64,000 nucleotides of DNA from positions 3,287,501-3,351,500 of the forward strand of contig NZ_CP083370.1 in NCBI RefSeq assembly GCF_017488845.2, in the 5' to 3' direction. The DNA comes from Ensifer canadensis. Its GTDB lineage: Bacteria; Pseudomonadota; Alphaproteobacteria; Rhizobiales; Rhizobiaceae. The notes below the pieces were generated by a model. It ran no database searches. It worked only from the letters and a program-made list of their open reading frames with translations, and had not been told where the DNA came from. Numbering within the stretch: the first letter of the stretch is position 1; every line of letters starts with the position of its first letter. The position numbers were made by a program, and so were the translations under genes. Below are positions 59,601 through 64,000 of the stretch, in pieces.

Positions 59601-60836
59601 GGCTTCACGCTCACGGGCCAGGCCTCCGTCGACCTTTCGATTTCCGGCTCGGCCAAGGCACCGCAGATTGCCGGCACGATCACCACCTCAGGCGGACGCC
59701 TTGTCGACGTCCGGCGCAACCTCGCGCTCAACAACCTGACGGCCAACGTGGCGCTCGACGGCAAGCAGGCGACGATCTCCAAGCTTTCCGCCAACCTCGC
59801 GACCGGCGGCTCGGTCGAGGTCACCGGCACGGTCGGCACCGTACCCAGCTCCGGCTTTCCGGCCAACCTGATCATCAGGCTCAACAACGCCACCTATGTC
59901 GACGGCACGCTGTTCACTGCGCAGCTTGCCGGCGAGATGACCTTGACAGGTCCGCTGGTCGCCACCCCGACACTCGGCGGCAAGGTGACGATCCGCAAGG
60001 CAGCAATTACCATTCCCGAGAAACTGCCGACCTCGCTCTCGGCTATCGACATCAAGCACAAGAATGCGCCGGCCAAGGTCAAGCGGATGGCCAGGGACAT
60101 CCGCAAGGACGAGAAGCCGGCAGGCGCCAATGCCAGCGGCGTCATCGCCTTCAACCTTGGCGTCACGGCCAATCAGGTCTTCGTGCGCGGCCGCGGCATC
60201 GATGCCGAACTCGGCGGCGACCTGACGATCCGCGGCACGGCCGTGCAGCCGACCATTTCGGGCGGTTTCGAGATGCGCCGCGGCCGTTTGGAAATCCTCG
60301 GCAAACGCCTGACCTTTACCGATGGCACCATCGGCTTCGGTGGCGACCTGATCCCGACACTCAATCTCAAGGCGACATCGACCGCCGGCGCGACGACCAT
60401 CACCGTCAGCGTCACAGGCCTTGCCAACAATCCGCAGATCACCTTCTCGTCGTCGCCAGCCCTGCCCCAGGACGAAATTTTGGCGCAGCTGATCTTCAGC
60501 CGCTCGCTGTCCAACCTCTCGGCCTTCCAGATTGCTCAGCTTGCCTCTGCCGTCAGCCAGCTGGCGGGCGGTGGCTCGACCTCGCTGCTCGACGGTCTGC
60601 GCAACAAGCTCGGCGTCGACGATCTCGACGTCACCACCGACGAGAACGGCGGCGCCTCGGTGCGCGCCGGCAAGTATCTTAACGACCGCACCTATATCGA
60701 GCTGCAGCAAGGCTCGGATTCAGGCTCCAGCAAGGCCGTGATCAATCTCGATGTCGGCAAGGGCGTCAAGCTGAAGGGTGCGGCCGGCGGTGACGGCTCC
60801 GCATCGGGCGGCATCTTCTTCGAAAAGGAATATTGA
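56661..60836 (+). CDS. tamB: Translocation/assembly module protein TamB
   Basis: A 1391-residue envelope-spanning protein of the AsmA/TamB lipid-transfer superfamily. One N-terminal membrane helix (about residues 14-36, YVLGALAVAALLLVAFVGF) anchors it in the inner membrane. Repetitive beta-rich units fill the periplasmic part. The C-terminal DUF490/TamB domain (about 1030-1391) has LPQDEILAQLIFSRSLSNLS and ends FFEKEY, and contacts TamA. The length is normal for alphaproteobacteria. Confidence 0.93.
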   Translation: MNHVVRFLRATLRYCLYVLGALAVAALLLVAFVGFTTPGARLVAWAIEKYAATPDQIVRIADPSPLLTGQFTAGSVTLFDGEGIYAEVRDLSLNWSPAALLSFRFDAAAISAGSIRVERLPVPSTETKEVRSTFALPVDVKIDAIDLKEIVIGKAIAGEDQFLTASGKVNATNESIALAITAAQRDRPEARAVADIVFNPAGNELKLEATVNEPANGVLAKLLRLPNEPAVNIKVTGEGPLSDWAGAGTAALDGTEILKLDGRHVQSTDGMHRLTLSGGGGFGSLMPPALRPMFEGQTSIDLAAAFDGKGMVRVDKGHVATGALAFAAFGTFDSKGENNLQARLAGTNGAIDFRWPLEKGEARVLINTVNLSLIGDAQSAILDAAADVASVALPDVALGAIKLSAASDGFNLATQSGPIKTTVEVGQVGFDNADLVRLVQAPMKIVGDITVAKDSITFAPVTLESPGVGGTVEGAFSRETNTVAATFKLFTVPGALPPAAAAKFDGTIALAGSIKTGANGSVTVENIDLKSGTIEAAGSVALAEGNLTADLKGVLPDLGKLLADAKGKADFTAAVTGPLAELGIKAELSSSGATLAGRTLSDLTIKADATANQSSPQAKLTATGALDGQPIDVRADVVSKDGRTSIPVLEATIGENTLNGAINFTPDFKPDGTVDFNLPDLGLLAAMAGQKASGDLSGSAAIRTANGITSIVLKAGGSGIKRDDLTIAKPTADITIADLSALAIKGSVRAETIAQGANRVSGLSLDFTQQAGKTGFAIDGKYDGGPLTARGDLTSSNGRTEIRLSSFGATPKQIALKLAAPTVIAIEKGTVRLNALTIQASKGTIAVSGTAGQKLDITAKLNALPAALVNAFAPGLGAEGAIGGTVDVGGTAAAPVVAYNLKWSGASLAAARTAGVGAFDISANGKFANNRVTLDTTLSGAGGLAFKGGGNVDIGGNMPIAMKFNGNVPFALVANLMAQQGFTLTGQASVDLSISGSAKAPQIAGTITTSGGRLVDVRRNLALNNLTANVALDGKQATISKLSANLATGGSVEVTGTVGTVPSSGFPANLIIRLNNATYVDGTLFTAQLAGEMTLTGPLVATPTLGGKVTIRKAAITIPEKLPTSLSAIDIKHKNAPAKVKRMARDIRKDEKPAGANASGVIAFNLGVTANQVFVRGRGIDAELGGDLTIRGTAVQPTISGGFEMRRGRLEILGKRLTFTDGTIGFGGDLIPTLNLKATSTAGATTITVSVTGLANNPQITFSSSPALPQDEILAQLIFSRSLSNLSAFQIAQLASAVSQLAGGGSTSLLDGLRNKLGVDDLDVTTDENGGASVRAGKYLNDRTYIELQQGSDSGSSKAVINLDVGKGVKLKGAAGGDGSASGGIFFEKEY

Positions 60837-60888
60837 GGCGGCGCGTCATCAATACCGTTTTGACTGACGGCGTGCCTACCTTCGCCAC

Positions 60889-60934
60889 AAAGAATACGCC
60901 CGCGGGTCGCTAACGATCCGCGGGCGTATTCTTT
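60889..60934. terminator. Strong two-way terminator between tamB and the MerR gene
   Basis: AAAGAATACGCCCGCGG (60889-60905) and its exact reverse complement (60918-60934) flank a 12-base loop. A-rich and T-rich ends serve the convergent genes on both strands. Confidence 0.8.
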
Positions 60935-60977
60935 GTCGTCTTCCGTCTTCGGACGGCCGGGACGGATCAGTCGTCCG

Positions 60978-62063
60978 TCACAGCCCCGGGCGAAAATAGA
61001 TGCCACTGAGCTTGCCGCCGGGGGCAAGCATCAGCCCGCATTCCAGCGTTCCCTTTTCGAAGCGCACGTCATAGACATCCCAACCTTCTTGCAGCACGCC
61101 CTTGAACGCCACGCTCTGCAGTGACCCCAGGCGGTCGAGTTCGGCTTTGGCGAGGGGCGCCTGCTCGCGCGCCACCGCTGCGAGCGGCGGCGTCATGCCT
61201 TCGTAGTCGGGCTCGCCGCGCTGGTGCTCGGCGATGACGCGGCGAAGCAATGCCTCACTGTCGGGAAACGGGATCTTATCCTTCACGCGCTTCTCCAGGT
61301 CGTCGGCAACGGCACGCGCCTTCGTCTCGTCGATGCGTTTCGCCGCCTGTTCGTAGCCGCCCTGATGCAGCACTACGCCTTCCACCTCACCTTGCTCGTT
61401 GCGGGTGAAAGAGAGTTGCGCCTGGACGATGCGATAGAAGAACAGGTCATCCGCTTCGGGATAGATTTCGAGCGCATTCTGCCCGGTCAACTGCGCCATC
61501 AGTCCGCCCTCGCGGCGGGTGACGCTGAGCACATCGCCGGCCTCGAACTGGAAGTCGCCCACAACAGAGCCGTGTTTTTCGGGATCGAAACGAACCTCGG
61601 TTCGAGGCCGTGCCTGCTCATAACGTCGCCACGCGACGGTATCCGGCGATAGGTCGGTCATCCTGGTCTCCTTGGCAAGAGTGATGAGTTCGCTGATAGA
61701 GACGGCCCGACCGCTCGATATTTTCTGCAGCGCCGCGCCGATCAGCGACAGGCTGTGCTCGACCCGATCACGCAGATCGACGAGCGCGGATTGCTGGATC
61801 GTCAGTGTCTGGCCGAGATCCGGCGCGGCGCCCGCCAGCAACACGGTGATCCGGGTCAGGCTCAGGCCGAGACGCTTCAATGCGAGGATCTCGGTCAGCC
61901 GGGCGATTTCCGCAGCGCCATAGAGCCGCCAGTTCTTTTCCGTCCGGCGCGGTGCGATCAGCCCACGATCCTCGTAGACACGCAGCGCCCGCACGGTCAG
62001 GCCGAGACGATCGGCACATTCGGCGGCGGACAAAAGGGGATCATGGTTTCGCTTGTCGCTCAT
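60978..62063 (-). CDS. MerR-family regulator fused to hydrolase-associated domains
   Basis: A 361-residue regulator. Residues 10-80 form a MerR HTH (TVRALRVYEDRGLIAPRRTE), followed by a helical dimer region (to about 125). Residues 155-245 (FEAGDVLSVTRREGGLMAQL, then EIYPEADDLFFYRIVQAQL) look like the DUF3471-type module normally found C-terminal to secreted beta-lactamase-related hydrolases. The end (315-361, SVAFKGVLQEGWDVYDVRFE) also resembles such accessory sequence. In a regulator it probably senses a ligand. A palindrome lies 23 bases upstream. Confidence 0.85.
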   Translation of the reverse strand: MSDKRNHDPLLSAAECADRLGLTVRALRVYEDRGLIAPRRTEKNWRLYGAAEIARLTEILALKRLGLSLTRITVLLAGAAPDLGQTLTIQQSALVDLRDRVEHSLSLIGAALQKISSGRAVSISELITLAKETRMTDLSPDTVAWRRYEQARPRTEVRFDPEKHGSVVGDFQFEAGDVLSVTRREGGLMAQLTGQNALEIYPEADDLFFYRIVQAQLSFTRNEQGEVEGVVLHQGGYEQAAKRIDETKARAVADDLEKRVKDKIPFPDSEALLRRVIAEHQRGEPDYEGMTPPLAAVAREQAPLAKAELDRLGSLQSVAFKGVLQEGWDVYDVRFEKGTLECGLMLAPGGKLSGIYFRPGL

Positions 62064-62085
62064 GGGAGCCTCCTGGAACTATCTT

Positions 62086-62102
62086 CTAAGGTATGACCTT
62101 AG
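62086..62102. promoter_or_regulatory. Candidate MerR operator
   Basis: CTAAGGT-ATG-ACCTTAG is a perfect 7-bp inverted repeat 23 bases upstream of the MerR-type ATG, well placed for autoregulation and possibly for the divergent APH-type gene. Confidence 0.6.
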
Positions 62103-62364
62103 GTTCGGCTCAAGCGATATTTGGTGTGGGTAGAATCAAGATTTCGCGGAGGATGCTCGCGCTTGGGTCGGGTCGCCATGGATTTTGCACAATTCCGTCC
62201 CTACCTGCCCTCTCGCGCAAATTGCATGTTTCCCTAAATCGTATCCGATTTAAGGCTAAAAACATGCAACGGTTCATAGTGCCACAGCGACCTTTGTACG
62301 TCGAAAAAGACGCGCGGCGCTGTAGGCCGCAATTTCGGAACAACCCGTATTTTCAGGTGGTTTT

Positions 62365-63156
62365 TTGTCTCTCCAGCTTCTCGATATCGATCTTCCGCCC
62401 ACCCTGGCACCGCTGCTCGCAGGTTATGACTGCCGAAAGGATAGCCTCGGCCAGTCAGACTCCAGCGTCTTCCTGTTCGACGCAAAAGACCGCCCGCCCC
62501 TCGTTCTCAAGGTCGAAGAGGCCGGTCCCTTTGACGAGCTTGTCGATGAGGCCGAGCGGCTCGAATGGCTGGGCAAGCAGGGAATGCCCTGTCCGCGCGT
62601 CGTCGCCCGCGACGTGTACGCGCAAAAGAACTGGCTGCTGATGGAGGCGGTCGAAGGCATCGACCTCGCCTCAAGCACCCTTGCCGCCTCGGAGCAGGTT
62701 GTTCTGCTCGCCGAAGCGCTACGCCGCATGCATGCGCTCGATGTCGATGCCTGCCCGTTCGATCACCGGATTGGTGCGCGTGTCGCGATCGCCAGGCTGC
62801 GTGCAGAAGCGGACCTGGTCGATGAGACCGACTTCGACGACGAGCGCCTCGGCAAGACCGCCGACGAACTCTTCGTCGAGCTTCAGGCGCGCATCCCTCA
62901 GGAGGGAGAGCCGGTCGTCACCCATGGCGACGCCTGCCTTCCAAACATCATCGTCAGGGATGGCCGCTTCGCCGGTTTCATCGATTGCAGCCGTCTGGGC
63001 GTCGCCGACCCCTATCAGGATCTGGCGCTGACCTGCCGCAGCATTGCCTACAATCTCGGGGAGGAATGGGTTCAGCCGTTTCTCGATCTCTACGGCATCC
63101 GTCGTGCCGATCCCGAAAAACTCGGCTTCTATTGCCTTCTCGACGAGTTCTTCTGA
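62365..63156 (+). CDS. Aminoglycoside 3'-phosphotransferase-like kinase
   Basis: A 263-residue kinase of the APH(3') family, standard length. The Brenner motif HGDACLPNIIV has the catalytic Asp (about residues 189-199), and the metal-binding part is IDCSRLGVADPYQDLALTCR (about 209-228). It starts at a TTG (62365) with CAGGTGG before it. It appears to be a resident chromosomal gene: base composition is like its neighbours and no mobile element is adjacent. Resistance is not proved by sequence. Confidence 0.85.
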   Translation: MSLQLLDIDLPPTLAPLLAGYDCRKDSLGQSDSSVFLFDAKDRPPLVLKVEEAGPFDELVDEAERLEWLGKQGMPCPRVVARDVYAQKNWLLMEAVEGIDLASSTLAASEQVVLLAEALRRMHALDVDACPFDHRIGARVAIARLRAEADLVDETDFDDERLGKTADELFVELQARIPQEGEPVVTHGDACLPNIIVRDGRFAGFIDCSRLGVADPYQDLALTCRSIAYNLGEEWVQPFLDLYGIRRADPEKLGFYCLLDEFF

Positions 63157-63193
63157 CCTCGGGGAAAGCAAGCGCAGGATGGCCCGCGCCGCC

Positions 63194-63691
63194 TTATGCG
63201 GCGTCGCGGGCCTCGATATTGAGATCGACGATATCGGCATCGCCGAGGTCGATGTCTTCCAGGGCGTTGAACAACGCCCAGATATGGCCGAACGGGTCGA
63301 TGAAGGCACCGACGCGGTCTCCGGTCGACAGCGTCTCCGCCGGGTTTCTGAGGGCGGCACCCGCCCCGATCGCCCGGCCGATGACCCGGTCGACATCCTT
63401 CACATGCAGTTCGAGAATGACCGCCGTCGTGCCGAGCGCATGCGGCGATCTCGGCCCGCCTAGTTTCGGCTCCGCGTCCCGCCGCGGATTGGCACCGGCG
63501 ATCCGGAAGACGGATTCGCCGATCCTGAGATCGGCGCTGGTTAAAATCCCGCTCGGCCATTCATGCCGTTGCACCAGTTCGGCACCCAGCACATCACGAT
63601 AAAAGGCAATGGCGCGATCCTCGTCGCCATGCCGGACAAATAGCTTCACACAGATCTGCCGATCGGCCAGCCTGCCGCCATTGATGACCAT
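63194..63691 (-). CDS. VOC-family (PhnB/glyoxalase-like) protein
   Basis: A 165-residue protein of the VOC superfamily (KLFVRHGDEDRAIAFYRDVL, then AFIDPFGHIWALF). It resembles the PhnB-type group of unknown function. The ATG at 63691 has GGAGG six bases upstream; the in-frame ATG at 63703 lacks it. It is convergent with the APH-type gene. Confidence 0.82.
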   Translation of the reverse strand: MVINGGRLADRQICVKLFVRHGDEDRAIAFYRDVLGAELVQRHEWPSGILTSADLRIGESVFRIAGANPRRDAEPKLGGPRSPHALGTTAVILELHVKDVDRVIGRAIGAGAALRNPAETLSTGDRVGAFIDPFGHIWALFNALEDIDLGDADIVDLNIEARDAA

Positions 63692-63806
63692 GACATCCTC
63701 CAATCTCGGGTGAGGCGCACATCATATACAAAAACGAGAACAAATCAAGAACGACTGGCGCAAAAACGCAACTTTCGACCCTCGCCCTCCACGCGGAAAG
63801 AAGGCA

Positions 63807-64000
63807 CTAAAATGCGCCCGTCAGCTTGCTGGTCTTCAACAGGATGTTCGTCTCCGTCACGGTAATGCCGTCGATCAGCCGGATCCGCCTCAGCGTCTCG
63901 TCGAACGACACCAGGTCCCTGTCCTCAAGCTCGGCGATGAAGTCCCAGCGGCCGTTGGTGCTGTGCAGCGCCCTCACCTGTGGCAGACCGCGCAACTGCC
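63807..64000 (-). CDS. Lrp/AsnC-family regulator, C-terminal part
   Basis: At least 63 codons of a gene that starts beyond the window. The visible sequence is the C-terminal ligand-binding (RAM) domain, with V-RALHSTNGRWDFIAELE and IDGITVTETNILLKTSKLTG as the typical ending. The HTH is outside the window, so nothing can be said of its target. Confidence 0.8.
   Translation of the reverse strand, partial: QLRGLPQVRALHSTNGRWDFIAELEDRDLVSFDETLRRIRLIDGITVTETNILLKTSKLTGAF

Noticed and set aside
62365..63156. Aminoglycoside resistance gene acquired by transfer
   Set aside because: Base composition matches the neighbours and there is no transposon or integron sequence. It is better treated as a resident kinase-like gene.

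Overview
This is a GC-rich alphaproteobacterial chromosome segment. Several things point to Rhizobiaceae, most like Sinorhizobium/Ensifer: a cspA / small ORF / rpsU cold-shock cluster, the order metH / AGE-family epimerase / UPF0303 protein / fructokinase, the ALA-synthase form of hemA, a BA14K-type protein, and copies of a roughly 100-base palindromic mosaic repeat resembling the rhizobial RIME1 element. The genus is judged from recalled gene content and order; no search was run. No integrase, transposase, rRNA or CRISPR array was seen. There is one tRNA, Arg-CCU.

Layout. 86-7608: a LysR regulator divergent from a complete branched-chain-amino-acid-type ABC importer, then a GMC oxidoreductase. 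7750-14539: a Tim44-like exported membrane protein, a second LysR divergent from a frameshifted YdcZ-type exporter, an MFS protein, an aldehyde dehydrogenase and polyphosphate kinase 2. 14622-17938: an RpiR regulator, an MFS transporter and a racemase-fold protein, linked by five copies of a GAAAC-N4-GTTTC operator-like motif. 18126-24184: exported ankyrin and YHS proteins, a class III nucleotide cyclase with TPR repeats, and two exported DUF1254/DUF1214 proteins. 24332-25524: the cold-shock cluster. 26043-32736: metH, with a SahR-like palindrome upstream, and a sugar-phosphate group.

33001-33669 holds the tRNA and a GNAT acetyltransferase, followed by a BA14K protein. 34521-43829 is a coherent catabolic locus: peptide-type ABC importer, COG3964-type amidohydrolase, RidA, IclR regulator, SelA-like PLP lyase and a double ATPase. 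43855-48244 carries a VOC protein, a 53-residue membrane protein, a META/MliC protein, dxr and hemA. 48467-52200 encodes a three-subunit molybdenum hydroxylase of the form II CO-dehydrogenase-like type. 52633-60836 has a glycine-zipper lipoprotein, a frameshifted MFS gene, and tamA-tamB. 60978-64000 has a MerR regulator with an unusual C-terminal region, an aminoglycoside-phosphotransferase-like kinase, a VOC protein and the end of an Lrp/AsnC regulator.

The most notable items are the 34.5-43.8 kb pathway, the RpiR operator array with a racemase homologue lacking both expected catalytic cysteines, and the MerR fusion. Two transporter genes are interrupted by frameshifts.
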